Shown here: positions 26,839 through 36,136 of the stretch, piece after piece
Position numbering within the stretch: the first letter of the stretch is position 1
Layout: each line of letters starts with the position of its first letter
DNA from: Epilithonimonas xixisoli
GTDB taxonomy: Bacteria > Bacteroidota > Bacteroidia > Flavobacteriales > Weeksellaceae
DNA: 64,000 nt
Direction: 5' to 3'
Assembly: GCF_004365655.1 (NCBI RefSeq)
Contig: NZ_SOEO01000001.1
Location: 806,001 to 870,000, forward strand
Notes under the pieces: model-generated
Told to the model about the DNA's origin: nothing
The model's database searches: none
What the model saw: the letters and a program-made list of their open reading frames with translations, nothing else
Translations under genes and position numbers: made by a program

Positions 26839-27651
26839 TTGAGAATATTATGTTTTTTGTTTTTGTTAATGTTTTCAGCTTTCAAAGCTCAAACTTCGGT
26901 TTCAGAAGATTTGATTATTGGTAAGAAAATTACATTGGATTCTAAGATTCTTAATGAAAAAAGGACACTGAACATCTATCTTCCACAGACTTATGACAAG
27001 ACCAAAAGTTATCCTGTCATCTATATTCTGGACGGAAGTATGAATGAGGATTTCCTTCATTTGGTCGGACTTCATCAGTTTTTCAATTTGCAGTTCAAAA
27101 TGCCGGATTTTATCATTGTTGGTATTGCAAACGTTGATAGAAAAAGGGATTTTACATTCCATACAGATTTGGAAGATTTGCAGAAAGATTATCCTACGAC
27201 AGGACATTCCGACAAGTTTATTGAGTTTGTTGAAAAAGAATTACAGCCTTTAATCAATCAAAATTATAAAATAGAAAAGACAAAATATTTGATTGGTCAA
27301 TCGCTCGGCGGACTTTTGGCAACTGAAATTTTATTGAAGAAACCAGAACTTTTCACCCATTATTTCATCATCAGTCCAAGTCTTTGGTGGGATGATGAAA
27401 GTCTTTTGAATATGGCTAAGTCATTACTTTCCTCACAAAAAGATGAAGAAAAATTTGTGTATGTTTCTGTCGGGAAAAATGAACATAAAACGATGGTGAA
27501 AGATGCGGATTCACTTTTTCAAATTCTCAAAAATTCAGAAAAAAAGAAATTGAAATTAGAATATAATCTAATGCAGGACGACAACCACGCAACTATTTTG
27601 CACAAAAGCGTTTACGAAGGATTTTTGAAATTATATCCATCATCAGATTAA
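26839..27651 (+). CDS. Exported alpha/beta hydrolase, esterase family (PF00756-like)
   Basis: The 270-residue protein starts with TTG at 26839, chosen because it gives a clean signal peptide (ILCFLFLLMFSAFKAQ). The next in-frame ATG would cut the signal. YPVIYILDGSMNEDFLHLVG, the nucleophile elbow IGQSLGGLLA (Ser), and a late His in DDNHATILHKS fit siderophore esterase/carbohydrate esterase-type hydrolases. Its place behind an MFS permease suggests co-expression; the substrate is unknown. Confidence 0.88.
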   Translation: MRILCFLFLLMFSAFKAQTSVSEDLIIGKKITLDSKILNEKRTLNIYLPQTYDKTKSYPVIYILDGSMNEDFLHLVGLHQFFNLQFKMPDFIIVGIANVDRKRDFTFHTDLEDLQKDYPTTGHSDKFIEFVEKELQPLINQNYKIEKTKYLIGQSLGGLLATEILLKKPELFTHYFIISPSLWWDDESLLNMAKSLLSSQKDEEKFVYVSVGKNEHKTMVKDADSLFQILKNSEKKKLKLEYNLMQDDNHATILHKSVYEGFLKLYPSSD

Positions 27652-27721
27652 TTTTGAATAATTAATAAAAATTTAAAATCTCGGTTCATTTTTTGATAAT
27701 AGTCGAATAGTTTATTTTTTG

Positions 27722-27729
27722 TAAATTTG
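27722..27729 (+). promoter_or_regulatory. -7 promoter element (TAAATTTG) of the GHMP kinase gene
   Basis: An exact TAnnTTTG match lies 17 bases before the ATG at 27747. No -33 TTG was found at standard spacing. Confidence 0.45.
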
Positions 27730-27746
27730 CAACATCAAAACACACT

Positions 27747-28673
27747 ATGACAAACCCTTTATTTTACGCTAAAATTCTTCTCTTCGGTGAGTACGGCATT
27801 ATTGAGGATTCTCAAGGGCTCACTTTACCGTACAGTTTTTATAAAGGAACACTCAAATTTTCCGATTTGGACAACGATTTCGAAAAGAAATCCAATCAAT
27901 CTTTGGAAAAATATTCCAATTATCTTCTTGATTTAGAATTGCCTGTAGAATACAAATTGGATGTCAATTCTTTTAAGAATGACATTGCAAAAGGTTTGTT
28001 CTTCGATTCCAATATTCCGCAAGGTTATGGCGTTGGAAGTTCGGGTGCTTTGGTGGCCGCGATTTTCGAAAAATATTCTTTCACAAAAAGAGAACCTGAT
28101 ACGATTTCCAAAAACGAACTAAAGGATTTGAAAATGATTTTCGGTCAGTTGGAAAGTTATTTCCACGGAAAAAGTTCTGGAATCGACCCGTTGATATGCT
28201 TTATGAATCTTCCAATTCTGATTGAAAGCAAAGACAGCGTTGACAAAGTTTCCATTCCAGCAGAAGAATTGGGTAAAGGCGCAATTTTCTTGATTGATTC
28301 TGGAACGATTGGCGAAACCGGACCAATGATTCAAATCTTCTTTGAAAAGTTGAAAAACGAAGGTTTCCGTAAAACGTTGAAAGAAGAATTCATCCGTTAC
28401 AACAACGCTTGCATCGACGCTTTCCTTAGAAAAGATATGAATCCGTTTTTCAAAAACCTGAAGAAATTATCGGTTTGGGCTTATGAACATTTCCGCCCGA
28501 TGATTCCGGAAAATCTTTTCAACATTTGGAAAAAAGGAATCGATTCTAATGCTTATTACCTCAAACTTTGTGGTAGTGGAGGCGGAGGCTATATTCTTGG
28601 CTTCTCCAAAGATTATGAAAAGGCGGAGAAAATGCTGGAAGGTTTTCACAAAGAAGTGATTTACAGATTCTAA
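27747..28673 (+). CDS. GHMP kinase, probable mevalonate kinase
   Basis: The 308-residue protein has the GHMP kinase order: KILLFGEYGIIEDSQGL (motif 1), the ATP loop GYGVGSSGALVAAI (motif 2) and CGSGGGGYILGF (motif 3). HGKSSGIDPLICFMN carries the catalytic Asp region as in mevalonate kinases. This would place it in isoprenoid precursor synthesis by the mevalonate route used by many Flavobacteriia. A UbiA-type prenyltransferase gene follows on the same strand, separated by a dispersed repeat. Mevalonate as substrate is inferred from family style. Confidence 0.86.
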   Translation: MTNPLFYAKILLFGEYGIIEDSQGLTLPYSFYKGTLKFSDLDNDFEKKSNQSLEKYSNYLLDLELPVEYKLDVNSFKNDIAKGLFFDSNIPQGYGVGSSGALVAAIFEKYSFTKREPDTISKNELKDLKMIFGQLESYFHGKSSGIDPLICFMNLPILIESKDSVDKVSIPAEELGKGAIFLIDSGTIGETGPMIQIFFEKLKNEGFRKTLKEEFIRYNNACIDAFLRKDMNPFFKNLKKLSVWAYEHFRPMIPENLFNIWKKGIDSNAYYLKLCGSGGGGYILGFSKDYEKAEKMLEGFHKEVIYRF

Positions 28674-28702
28674 ATTATTTAAAATCAAAAAAATATAAAA
28701 GT

Positions 28703-28777
28703 CTTCGACTCCGCTCAGACTGACAGCTCTAAAAAACATTGTTAGTATAAGCGTTGTCACACTGAGCGGAGTCGAAG
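28703..28777. repeat. Dispersed repeat family B, paired inverted arms
   Basis: The left arm (28703-28725) CTTCGACTCCGCTCAGACTG plus ACA and the right arm (28755-28777) are reverse complements with two mismatches, separated by 29 bases. One further arm occurs in coding sequence at 21365-21388. It sits between the GHMP kinase and prenyltransferase genes and may act as a terminator-like hairpin or a REP-type element. Confidence 0.85.
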
Positions 28778-28821
28778 TGTTTTTCATAATACTCAAAAGC
28801 TTACGCACAAAGAACTTTAAA

Positions 28822-29745
28822 ATGACCAACGAAACGAAACCTGCTTCCCGAAATGCCCTGTACCGTGTTTCTCAGTTGATGGGTTTTCTGTTGGGCGCTC
28901 GTTTTTTCGTAGCGGTTTTGCTCACATTTGCACTTTACGTTTCCACATTTTTTCTGTTCAATCGAGAAGAGAGTTTCAGGAATTTTGTCTTCGATTATAA
29001 GGTTCACTTTATCATCATTTGCTCTGTTCTAAGCATTTTAGCAGGCGGAATTATCAATCGGTTTTATGATAAGGAAAAAGACCAATTGGTCAAGCCTTTT
29101 CGTTCCAGATTGCAGAATTTCCTCAAGGAAAAATATTTTCTGACGGCTTATGTTATTCTCAACGCATTGTCTCTTGGGTTGGCATTTTTTGTGTCACATC
29201 GGGTTTTTATTTTCTTCTTGATTTACCAGTTTTTGATGTGGTTTTACAGCCACAAACTCAGCAAAATCATTGTTCTCAATAACTTCACTTTTGTGGCGTT
29301 GACACTTTATCCATTTTTCGGAATGTTGATTTATTATCAGACGTTTTCGCTGAAGATTTTATTTCTCGCAATCTTCCTTTTTCTAATGCTTTTCATCATA
29401 GATATTACAAAAGATACATTGACAAGAAACGCCGATAAGATGTTTGGTTACGAAACGATTGCGAACCGATTGGGATTTCAAAATACAAGGTCTATTTTAC
29501 TAATTTTATTAATTATTACCTTAATTGTTTCATTGATTCTAAGCGTTGGAATTGGCTTCAAAAATATAATTGCGTGGTATTTTTTATTAACAATCATTGT
29601 GATTCTAGGAACAGTTTATATGTTGTTCCGAAATCAAAAAAATGATAAATTCAAAGCTTTGAATCTTCTTAAACTTTGGATTTTCTTCGGAATTCTGGCA
29701 ATGCTTTTGGATGGAATCTATCACAAATATCCTTGGTTAATCTAA
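28822..29745 (+). CDS. UbiA-family prenyltransferase
   Basis: From ATG 28822 the protein has 307 residues and about eight to nine transmembrane helices. GGIINRFYDKEKDQLVKP is the first Asp-rich, Mg-prenyl-diphosphate motif (N...D...D). IIDITKDTLTRNADKMFGY is the second. UbiA enzymes transfer isoprenoid chains to aromatic or other acceptors in the membrane (quinone, haem O, lipids). The acceptor is unknown. A start at 28777 is rejected because its codons run through the border of the repeat element. The neighbouring mevalonate-type kinase supports an isoprenoid link. Confidence 0.88.
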   Translation: MTNETKPASRNALYRVSQLMGFLLGARFFVAVLLTFALYVSTFFLFNREESFRNFVFDYKVHFIIICSVLSILAGGIINRFYDKEKDQLVKPFRSRLQNFLKEKYFLTAYVILNALSLGLAFFVSHRVFIFFLIYQFLMWFYSHKLSKIIVLNNFTFVALTLYPFFGMLIYYQTFSLKILFLAIFLFLMLFIIDITKDTLTRNADKMFGYETIANRLGFQNTRSILLILLIITLIVSLILSVGIGFKNIIAWYFLLTIIVILGTVYMLFRNQKNDKFKALNLLKLWIFFGILAMLLDGIYHKYPWLI

Positions 29746-29760
29746 AATATTCTCAAAAAA

Positions 29761-30249
29761 ATGTCAGTAATCATTAGAGAAAATAAAGTCGAAGATAACG
29801 CTATTCTTGCAAAAATTATCAAAACTGCATTTCACGATTTTGAAGTTAGTTGTACGGATGGAACGGTTTACTCCGACCCGACTACAGATGATTTATATTC
29901 ATTATTTCAGACTGAAAAATCAGCATTGTTTGTTGCAGAAGAAGATGGACTAATTTTAGGCTGTTGCGGAATTTTTCCAACTGATAATTTGCCTGAGGAC
30001 ACAACTGAACTCGCCAAATTCTATCTTTCAAAAGAAGCAAGAGGAAAAGGAACTGGAAAATTATTACTCGAAAAATGTCTTGAAAAAGCTGAAGAATTAG
30101 GTTATAAAAACGTTTATCTCGAAAGTATTCCAGAGTTCAGCAAAGCAGTTTCTATTTATGAAAAACAAGGCTTTGAATATTTGGAAAAACCTTTGGGAAA
30201 TTCGGGACATTCTGGTTGCAATCTTTGGATGATTAAAAATCTTGATTAA
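29761..30249 (+). CDS. GNAT family N-acetyltransferase
   Basis: The 162-residue single-domain protein has GNAT motif A, KFYLSKEARGKGTGKLLLEK (the R-G-K-G-T-G acetyl-CoA pyrophosphate loop), and the motif B segment AVSIYEKQGFEYL. It starts 15 bases after the prenyltransferase stop and is likely co-transcribed. The acceptor cannot be predicted. Confidence 0.92.
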   Translation: MSVIIRENKVEDNAILAKIIKTAFHDFEVSCTDGTVYSDPTTDDLYSLFQTEKSALFVAEEDGLILGCCGIFPTDNLPEDTTELAKFYLSKEARGKGTGKLLLEKCLEKAEELGYKNVYLESIPEFSKAVSIYEKQGFEYLEKPLGNSGHSGCNLWMIKNLD

Positions 30250-30289
30250 TATTTGAGAATTAAAATACTTAATCAAATAAGAAATAAGT

Positions 30290-30320
30290 AAGTCCAAAAC
30301 CTTCCGGAATTGGACTTTTT
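30290..30320. terminator. Terminator between the GNAT gene and the convergent nuclease gene
   Basis: AAGTCCAA / TTGGACTT enclose a loop containing TTCCGG and are followed by T residues. Confidence 0.82.
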
Positions 30321-30343
30321 AAATATTCGATTTTAAGCTTTAC

Positions 30344-31138
30344 TTACCCGAAAACATCATTCAGCACCTTCGCCAAACGCAATCCGCCGTACAACAATTG
30401 TCTTTCAACGGTCGATTCAAAACGGTAATTGTAATCGTAACTCAATTTGGAATCTTTCGGTGTATGGAAATAAATCGAGTTGGCGATTTTCTGACTGTCG
30501 TACAACCAATCCTGCAAAGTTCCACCTTGGATGGTTTTTACTTCATCTTTCGATTTGATATCCAAAAGATTGGCAAATTCTGTATAGGAATATTTTCTGT
30601 CTTCCACCATTTTAGTATCCCAAAGTGAATGCAAATTTGTCGCTTGACCAAAATAAGTTACATTGATTTTATTTCCTCCCAAATCCTCATAACGCCCAAC
30701 GTGAAGCGGTTGATGAAGGTCACCCATCAAATGAACCAAGAAGACCAAAGCATTTTTCTTATCAGATTCCGAAGTGTTTTTATCTTTAATTTTTTTTGCT
30801 AAATTTTCAATCTGAGTATAAAGATTCGGACTTTTTTGAGCTTCCAAAGAATCTTTGAATTGCTGAAAATTCTTTTGTGCATTGATGTTTACATAATGCC
30901 AAGACGACGTTTCCTTCCAAACGCCAGTCGTATCAGATTTGATGAAATCTGGCCAGTTAGCGTAGTAAGCCAATTTCTGATTTTGAAGAAGTTTTTTGAT
31001 GTTTCTCTCAGCTTTCGAACTCAAATGATGTTGTGCGATTTCTGCAATCACGCGGTGGCCAGTCAATCCCCAAGCGAAGCAATAGAACGACGAGAATATT
31101 AAAACAGCAAAGGTGAATTTTGATAAAATACGTTTCAT
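30344..31138 (-). CDS. Secreted S1/P1-type zinc nuclease
   Basis: The 264-residue protein has a signal peptide (about 1-23, FSSFYCFA). The mature protein would begin near Trp24 of WGLTGHRVIAEIAQHHL, whose amino terminus and His are zinc ligands in this family. Further ligand motifs are VHLMGDLHQPLHVGRYEDLG and NLHSLWDTKMVE. S1/P1 nucleases are trinuclear-zinc enzymes that degrade single-stranded nucleic acids and release 3'-phosphate. It is probably periplasmic or secreted. It is divergent from uvrA. Confidence 0.94.
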   Translation of the reverse strand: MKRILSKFTFAVLIFSSFYCFAWGLTGHRVIAEIAQHHLSSKAERNIKKLLQNQKLAYYANWPDFIKSDTTGVWKETSSWHYVNINAQKNFQQFKDSLEAQKSPNLYTQIENLAKKIKDKNTSESDKKNALVFLVHLMGDLHQPLHVGRYEDLGGNKINVTYFGQATNLHSLWDTKMVEDRKYSYTEFANLLDIKSKDEVKTIQGGTLQDWLYDSQKIANSIYFHTPKDSKLSYDYNYRFESTVERQLLYGGLRLAKVLNDVFG

Positions 31139-31257
31139 TTTTTTAATTTATTTCAAGTGGCAAAGATAGGTCTATCAAAAATTTATTTAAGGCCAAAACT
31201 CTGTTAAATATTATTAAACTTGGATTAAGGTAAAGTGCAATCGTCAATTAAATTCCG

Positions 31258-31265
31258 TAAATTTG
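31258..31265 (+). promoter_or_regulatory. -7 promoter element (TAAATTTG) of uvrA
   Basis: An exact TAnnTTTG match lies 25 bases before the uvrA ATG. No SOS box was recognised nearby. Confidence 0.45.
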
Positions 31266-31290
31266 CGTTTTCCCAGAATGAGACTTTTCT

Positions 31291-34119
31291 ATGCAAGATA
31301 ATCAGGAATTTATCGAAATATACGGCGCTCGAGAGCACAACCTCAAGAACATCACCGTCAAAATCCCACGCAACGAATTGGTGGTCATCACAGGACTTTC
31401 CGGAAGCGGAAAATCTTCCCTCGCATTTGATACGATTTTTGCAGAAGGGCAAAGACGTTACATCGAAACGTTTTCTGCGTATGCAAGGCAGTTTCTCGGT
31501 GGATTGGAACGTCCGGATGTTGACAAGATTGAAGGTCTGTCGCCCGTAATCGCCATCGAACAAAAAACGACCAACAAAAATCCACGTTCAACCGTTGGAA
31601 CGATTACCGAACTTTATGATTATCTGAGACTTTTGTTTGCAAGAGTTTCCGACGCTTATTCGATGAGTTCTGGGAAGCGTTTGGTAAGTTACACGGAAGA
31701 CCAGATTCTTGAGACCATCAAGGAAAACTTCAAAGGGAAAAAAGTCTATCTGATGGCACCGGTTGTGCGTTCCAGAAAAGGACATTACCACGAATTGTTC
31801 ATCCATCTTTCAAAGAAAGGTTATTCGCAGGCCAGAATCGACGGCGTTTTACAGGATATCGAATACGATTTGAAACTCGACCGTTACAAAACTCACGATG
31901 TAGAAGTGGTGGTGGACCGATGGATTATCGGAGAATCGGCGACGGAACTGAGAATGCAAAAATCTCTGAAAACCGCTTCCGATATGGGCGAAGGTTTGAT
32001 TGCGATTCAGGAAATGGGAAGTGAGGAAATTCATTTTTTCAGTAAGAATTTGATGGACGATATCACGGGAGATTCAATGGCTTTGCCGGAACCGAATACG
32101 TTCTCATTCAACTCGCCGAAAGGAAGTTGCGAAACGTGCAAAGGTCTTGGAACAGTTAAAAAAGTGAACACCGACTATTTTGTCGAAAATGATAAACTGT
32201 CAATCAATCAAGGTGCGCTTTTGCCACTCGAACAAATCAAATCCAACAAATGGATTCTTTCTCAGATTAAATTAATCTTGGAAGTTTTTGATTTGAGTTT
32301 GACAACGCCGTTCAAAGATATTCCGAAAGAAGCTTTGGAATACATCTATTACGGTCATAATAAGGACATTACGAAAGAACTGAAACACGCCGGAATCTCG
32401 AAAAAGATTAAAATCAACTTCGAAGGTTTGGTTCATATTCTTGAGGAAATCGTGGACGAACGTGAAAATTACGACGCTGTTTTGGTGGAACGTAATTTTA
32501 CAACTGAGGAAGTTTGCCCGACTTGTAAAGGCGCGCGTCTGCGTCAGGAAAGTTTGAGTTTCAAGATTGACGGAAAAAATATTGCGGAAATCAACGGCCT
32601 TTCTCTATTAGATTTGAAAGAATGGCTGGCTGACGTAAAAGATACTTTCAGTGATAAAAATAAAATTATCGCTTACGAAATCCTTAGAGAAATTGAAACC
32701 AGATTACAATTCCTTTTGGATGTCGGTTTGGATTATTTGAGTCTCAGCAGAAGCTCGAAAACCCTTTCCGGAGGGGAATCTCAGCGAATTCGTTTGGCGA
32801 CGCAAATCGGTTCTCAACTCGTAAACGTTCTTTATATTTTGGATGAACCTTCAATTGGTCTTCATCAACGAGATAACGAAAGATTGATTAATTCCCTGAA
32901 ACATCTTCGTGATATAGGGAATTCGGTTTTGGTGGTGGAGCACGATAAAGATATGATTCTGGAAGCCGACCACGTTTTGGATATTGGTCCGAGAGCGGGA
33001 AAATTCGGTGGAGAAATCCTTTGGCAAGGTCATCCGAAAGACATTAAAAAAGCCAACACCATCACGGCAGATTATTTAACAGGAAAAAGAAAAATCGAGA
33101 TTCCTGCAGAACGAAGAGCCGGAAACGGAAAATCGATTGTTCTGAAAGGCGCGACTGGAAATAACCTTAAAAATGTCAATCTAGAAATTCCATTAGGAAA
33201 ATTGGTGGTTGTTTCAGGGATTTCCGGAAGTGGAAAATCGTCTTTGATTAATGGAACACTTTATCCAATTCTGAACCGCCATTTTTACAGAGCAATCCAA
33301 GAACCTTTGCCTTACAAAAGCATTGATGGGATTGATAATATCGACAAAATCGTAGACGTTGACCAAAGTCCGATTGGAAGAACGCCACGTTCTAATCCAG
33401 CGACTTACACAGGAATGTTTACCGATATTCGTAATCTTTTTGCCGAATTGCCAGAGAGTAAAATCCGTGGTTACAAAGCAGGAAGATTCTCTTTCAATGT
33501 GAAAGGCGGACGTTGTGAAACTTGCCAAGGTGGCGGTTTGAAGGTTATTGAAATGAATTTCCTACCCGATGTTTACGTGCATTGCGAAACTTGCCACGGA
33601 AAACGTTTCAACCGTGAGACTTTGGAAGTGCGTTACAAAGGAAAATCGATTTCTGATGTTCTGGAAATGACCATCAATGAAGCGGTAGAATTCTTCCAGC
33701 CGATTCCGAAAATCTACATCAGAGTGAAAACTTTGCAGGATGTTGGTTTGGGCTATATCACGATTGGTCAGCAATCCACGACTTTGAGTGGAGGAGAAGC
33801 GCAACGTGTGAAACTGGCAACGGAACTTTCGAAAAGACAAACCGGAAATACACTTTATATTCTTGATGAACCTACAACAGGACTTCATTTTGAAGATGTA
33901 AAAGTTTTAATGGAAGCCATCAATCAATTGGTGGAATTGGGAAACTCCTTCATTATCATAGAACATAATATGGATGTTATCAAACTCGCAGACCACATCA
34001 TCGATGTCGGCCCGGAAGGTGGAAAACACGGCGGACAAATCATTGCAGAAGGAACGCCTGAGCAGATTATCAAATCCAAGAAAAGTTTGACGGCGAAGTT
34101 TTTGAAAAAGGAAATGTAA
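31291..34119 (+). CDS. uvrA: Excinuclease ABC subunit A
   Basis: UvrA is the damage-sensing ATPase of nucleotide excision repair. The 942 residues hold two ABC modules with Walker A loops [13 protein letters not shown] and [13 protein letters not shown], signature motifs [14 protein letters not shown] and [14 protein letters not shown], and Walker [14 protein letters not shown] and [13 protein letters not shown]. Zinc-finger cysteine pairs are at [26 protein letters not shown] and CETCHGKRF. Length and order are normal. It forms a single-gene unit closed by a terminator. Confidence 0.98.
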   Translation: MQDNQEFIEIYGAREHNLKNITVKIPRNELVVITGLSGSGKSSLAFDTIFAEGQRRYIETFSAYARQFLGGLERPDVDKIEGLSPVIAIEQKTTNKNPRSTVGTITELYDYLRLLFARVSDAYSMSSGKRLVSYTEDQILETIKENFKGKKVYLMAPVVRSRKGHYHELFIHLSKKGYSQARIDGVLQDIEYDLKLDRYKTHDVEVVVDRWIIGESATELRMQKSLKTASDMGEGLIAIQEMGSEEIHFFSKNLMDDITGDSMALPEPNTFSFNSPKGSCETCKGLGTVKKVNTDYFVENDKLSINQGALLPLEQIKSNKWILSQIKLILEVFDLSLTTPFKDIPKEALEYIYYGHNKDITKELKHAGISKKIKINFEGLVHILEEIVDERENYDAVLVERNFTTEEVCPTCKGARLRQESLSFKIDGKNIAEINGLSLLDLKEWLADVKDTFSDKNKIIAYEILREIETRLQFLLDVGLDYLSLSRSSKTLSGGESQRIRLATQIGSQLVNVLYILDEPSIGLHQRDNERLINSLKHLRDIGNSVLVVEHDKDMILEADHVLDIGPRAGKFGGEILWQGHPKDIKKANTITADYLTGKRKIEIPAERRAGNGKSIVLKGATGNNLKNVNLEIPLGKLVVVSGISGSGKSSLINGTLYPILNRHFYRAIQEPLPYKSIDGIDNIDKIVDVDQSPIGRTPRSNPATYTGMFTDIRNLFAELPESKIRGYKAGRFSFNVKGGRCETCQGGGLKVIEMNFLPDVYVHCETCHGKRFNRETLEVRYKGKSISDVLEMTINEAVEFFQPIPKIYIRVKTLQDVGLGYITIGQQSTTLSGGEAQRVKLATELSKRQTGNTLYILDEPTTGLHFEDVKVLMEAINQLVELGNSFIIIEHNMDVIKLADHIIDVGPEGGKHGGQIIAEGTPEQIIKSKKSLTAKFLKKEM

Positions 34120-34158
34120 GTTAGAAGTTAGAGCTTAGATTTTAGAAGTTAGATTTTA
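34119..34158 (+). repeat. Short direct repeats (TTAGAAGTTAGA type) after uvrA
   Basis: GTTAGAAGTTAGAGCTTAG is followed by TTTTAGAAGTTAGATTTTA, two imperfect copies of about 20 bases directly after the uvrA stop. It has no coding potential. Confidence 0.5.
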
Positions 34159-34167
34159 TGAATAAAT

Positions 34168-34202
34168 AAAAAATGTCATTCCGATTGGAGTGACATTTTT
34201 TG
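34168..34202. terminator. Terminator between uvrA and convergent map
   Basis: AAAAAATGTCATTCC / GGAGTGACATTTTTT form a stem with one G-T pair, A-rich on one side and T-rich on the other, suitable for both genes. Confidence 0.88.
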
Positions 34203-34212
34203 TTTGATTTTC

Positions 34213-34977
34213 TTAATTATAAATTCCGTTAGCTTCCGTCAAAATCATTGGTTTTCCGTCTGTCACAACAATTGTATGTTCGTGTTGCGCCATAAAACCA
34301 CCTTTGTTTCCAACCATTGTCCAGCCATCTTTTTGCGTGTCTGCAATCGTGGAAGTTGTGGAAATGAAAGTCTCAATCGCCACCACAGAATTCTTTTTGA
34401 ATCGTTGTGTATTGAATCGGTCGCGGTAATTTGCAATCTCGTGTGGTTCCTCGTGCAGACTTCTGCCAACGCCGTGACCAGTTAGGTTTTTGATGACTTT
34501 GTAACCTCGTTTTTTGGCTTCGGTTTCCATCAGATGGCCAATGTCTGAGATTTTCACGCCACCTTTAATATTTGAAATTGCTTTTTGCAGAATTTCTTTG
34601 GAAGCGTCAATCAGTTTTTGATGATGGTTAATGTCTTCCCCAATCACAAACGAACCGCCATTGTCTGACCAATAGCCATCCAACTCCGCAGAAACATCGA
34701 TGTTGATAAGGTCGCCTTCTTTCAGAATCGTTTTCTCAGACGGAATCCCGTGACAAAACTCATTATTCACGCTGATGCAAGTGTAACCGGGAAATCCATA
34801 AGTCAGATACGGAGCAGATTTTGCGCCCATTTCTTCAAGAATTTTACCGCCGAAATCATCCAATTCTTTGGTTGAAATTCCAGCTTTGGCAAAGTTTCTC
34901 ATTTCCTTCAAAGCATACGCAACCGTCTCGCTGGCCTTTTGCATTCCGATTAATTCTGACTCGTTGGTGATGGACAT
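34213..34977 (-). CDS. map: Type I methionine aminopeptidase
   Basis: Map removes the initiator methionine from nascent proteins. From ATG 34977 the protein has 254 residues. NVSAELDGYWSDNGGSF-type strands hold the two metal-binding Asp (INIDVSAELDGYWSDNGGSF). NLTGHGVGRSLHEEPHEI supplies the His and VVAIETFIS and HTIVVTDG the remaining ligands. A TTG at 35007 would add ten residues, but it overlaps a promoter element and is rejected. Confidence 0.95.
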   Translation of the reverse strand: MSITNESELIGMQKASETVAYALKEMRNFAKAGISTKELDDFGGKILEEMGAKSAPYLTYGFPGYTCISVNNEFCHGIPSEKTILKEGDLINIDVSAELDGYWSDNGGSFVIGEDINHHQKLIDASKEILQKAISNIKGGVKISDIGHLMETEAKKRGYKVIKNLTGHGVGRSLHEEPHEIANYRDRFNTQRFKKNSVVAIETFISTTSTIADTQKDGWTMVGNKGGFMAQHEHTIVVTDGKPMILTEANGIYN

Positions 34978-35004
34978 ATTGGTAGTTTTTAATTCAGTAA
35001 GAGT

Positions 35005-35012
35005 CAAATTTA
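35005..35012 (-). promoter_or_regulatory. -7 promoter element (TAAATTTG) of map
   Basis: The minus strand reads TAAATTTG at 35012-35005, 27 bases ahead of ATG 34977. Its final TTG is the codon that would be the false upstream start. Confidence 0.5.
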
Positions 35013-35108
35013 TCGATTATCATTAGAAAAAACAAATATGGACGACTTACTCCAATCAAAAATTTGCAAATGGTATCAATTTTGTCATTAATGATAAAAA
35101 TAAAAGTT

Positions 35109-35303
35109 ATGAAATCAATTAAAATTTATTTAGCGACTGGTGTTTTCCTTCTTAGTTTTGCTTCTTGTGTTGCACCACCAAGACCACCGAAACCACCAAA
35201 GCATCCGCGACATTCTAAGGCAAAGCCAATGCCTCCAGGACACGCTAAAAAAGTTTTCGGAACCAAGTCGGCAAGACCTTTTGCGCCTGGACAACGTAAA
35301 TAA
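35109..35303 (+). CDS. Small proline/lysine-rich lipoprotein
   Basis: The 64-residue protein from ATG 35109 has a lipoprotein signal LLSFASC, with the lipidated Cys near residue 19. The short basic tail is rich in Pro, Lys and His (RPPKPPKHPRHSKAKP) and ends ARPFAPGQRK. The frame from 35064 adds residues without a signal and is not preferred. No catalytic motif is seen. Similar tiny basic lipoproteins are common in Chryseobacterium-type genomes; function is unknown. Confidence 0.72.
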   Translation: MKSIKIYLATGVFLLSFASCVAPPRPPKPPKHPRHSKAKPMPPGHAKKVFGTKSARPFAPGQRK

Positions 35304-35325
35304 GTTTAAAAAAAATAAAAGTTGG

Positions 35326-35361
35326 AAATTCCAAGAGATTCGGTTCTCTTGGAATTTTTTT
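35326..35361 (+). terminator. Terminator of the small lipoprotein gene
   Basis: AAATTCCAAGAGA / TCTCTTGGAATTT form a 13-bp stem with a six-base loop, followed by T. Confidence 0.92.
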
Positions 35362-35425
35362 GGTTTCTAATGTTAAATTTTCACTTTCAATGTTAATTTA
35401 ATATGAACGGAATATTAAAATGTTG

Positions 35426-35433
35426 TAACTTTG
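35426..35433 (+). promoter_or_regulatory. -7 promoter element (TAACTTTG) upstream of the 35.5 kb exported protein
   Basis: An exact TAnnTTTG match lies 40 bases before ATG 35474. No -33 box was recognised. Confidence 0.42.
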
Positions 35434-35473
35434 TCATTAGATAAGATAAATATTAACTAAAAATCAATTGATT

Positions 35474-35875
35474 ATGGAAATGAAAATGATAAAAAAAATG
35501 GTTGCATTATCAATATTTGTATTTGCAGGTTTGTTCAATGTAGCACAAGCTCAGGAATCTGAGAAAAATATACAAGAAGTGGTTCTGAGTTCTGGTGATG
35601 GTTTCGGGGAACTTAGGAAACTGGTAAAAGATAATTTCGATTTTACAGCTTCCGAATATAAAGAAGGAATTGTCAATTCTGATGTGAGATTCAGTGTTGC
35701 AGAGAACGGAAAGATTACCAATATCCACGCAAACGGCGATTGCAAAAACGTGAGCAAAGAACTTGAGAATGTATTGGCAAGCCTAATCTACAAAGTGGAT
35801 GCTGATAAAATAAATTCTAAAATGATGGCGACCACTTACGTAATGCCCGTGAGTGTGAGGATAGATAATAGATAA
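35474..35875 (+). CDS. Small exported protein with weak TonB C-terminal-like pattern
   Basis: The 133 residues from ATG 35474 (a TTG two codons earlier is possible) include a signal peptide ending FNVAQAQ. The stretch VRFSVAENGKITNIHANGDC followed by KELENVLASLIYK resembles the beta-alpha pattern of TonB C-terminal or energy-transducer-like domains, but the resemblance is weak and the protein lacks a transmembrane anchor plus Pro-rich spacer. I treat it as an exported protein of unknown function. It ends at its own terminator. Confidence 0.6.
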   Translation: MEMKMIKKMVALSIFVFAGLFNVAQAQESEKNIQEVVLSSGDGFGELRKLVKDNFDFTASEYKEGIVNSDVRFSVAENGKITNIHANGDCKNVSKELENVLASLIYKVDADKINSKMMATTYVMPVSVRIDNR

Positions 35876-35896
35876 ATGTTTAAAATTGTTAGTAAG

Positions 35897-35928
35897 AAGC
35901 CATACGCATTTTTGTGTATGGCTTTTTT
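35897..35928 (+). terminator. Terminator after the 35.5 kb exported protein gene
   Basis: AAGCCATAC / GTATGGCTT form the stem around a T-rich loop, followed by a T run. Confidence 0.88.
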
Positions 35929-35986
35929 GTGTTTTAAAAGAAACTTTCAAAATGAAAATGAATAGTTGATTGGATCAGAAAACCCG

Positions 35987-36104
35987 TAGCCCTGATGGGA
36001 ACGGCATCCTTTTTTGGCATTGCGAAGTAAACTTCAATCAAGATAAACTCTCGCCGTTCGCAATGACAAAAAAGATATAGTGGACAGCAGGTTCCCGGCT
36101 CCTA
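35987..36104 (+). repeat. Dispersed repeat family A, copy 3, with an expanded inner hairpin
   Basis: It begins TAGCCCTGATGGGAACGGCA and continues with TCCTTTTTTG. It ends with CAAAAAAGATATAGTGGACA, a CAGG arm and GGCTCC. The middle is longer than in copy 2 (10060-10143): CATTGCGA and TCGCAATG form a separate inverted repeat there. It lies between a terminator and the mnmE promoter. Confidence 0.75.
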
Positions 36105-36136
36105 ACAATGGTGATAGAGTTTGAGAGTTCGAGTGA

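Noticed and set aside
34978-35007. Upstream TTG start of map
   Set aside because: The TTG is part of a TAAATTTG promoter element.
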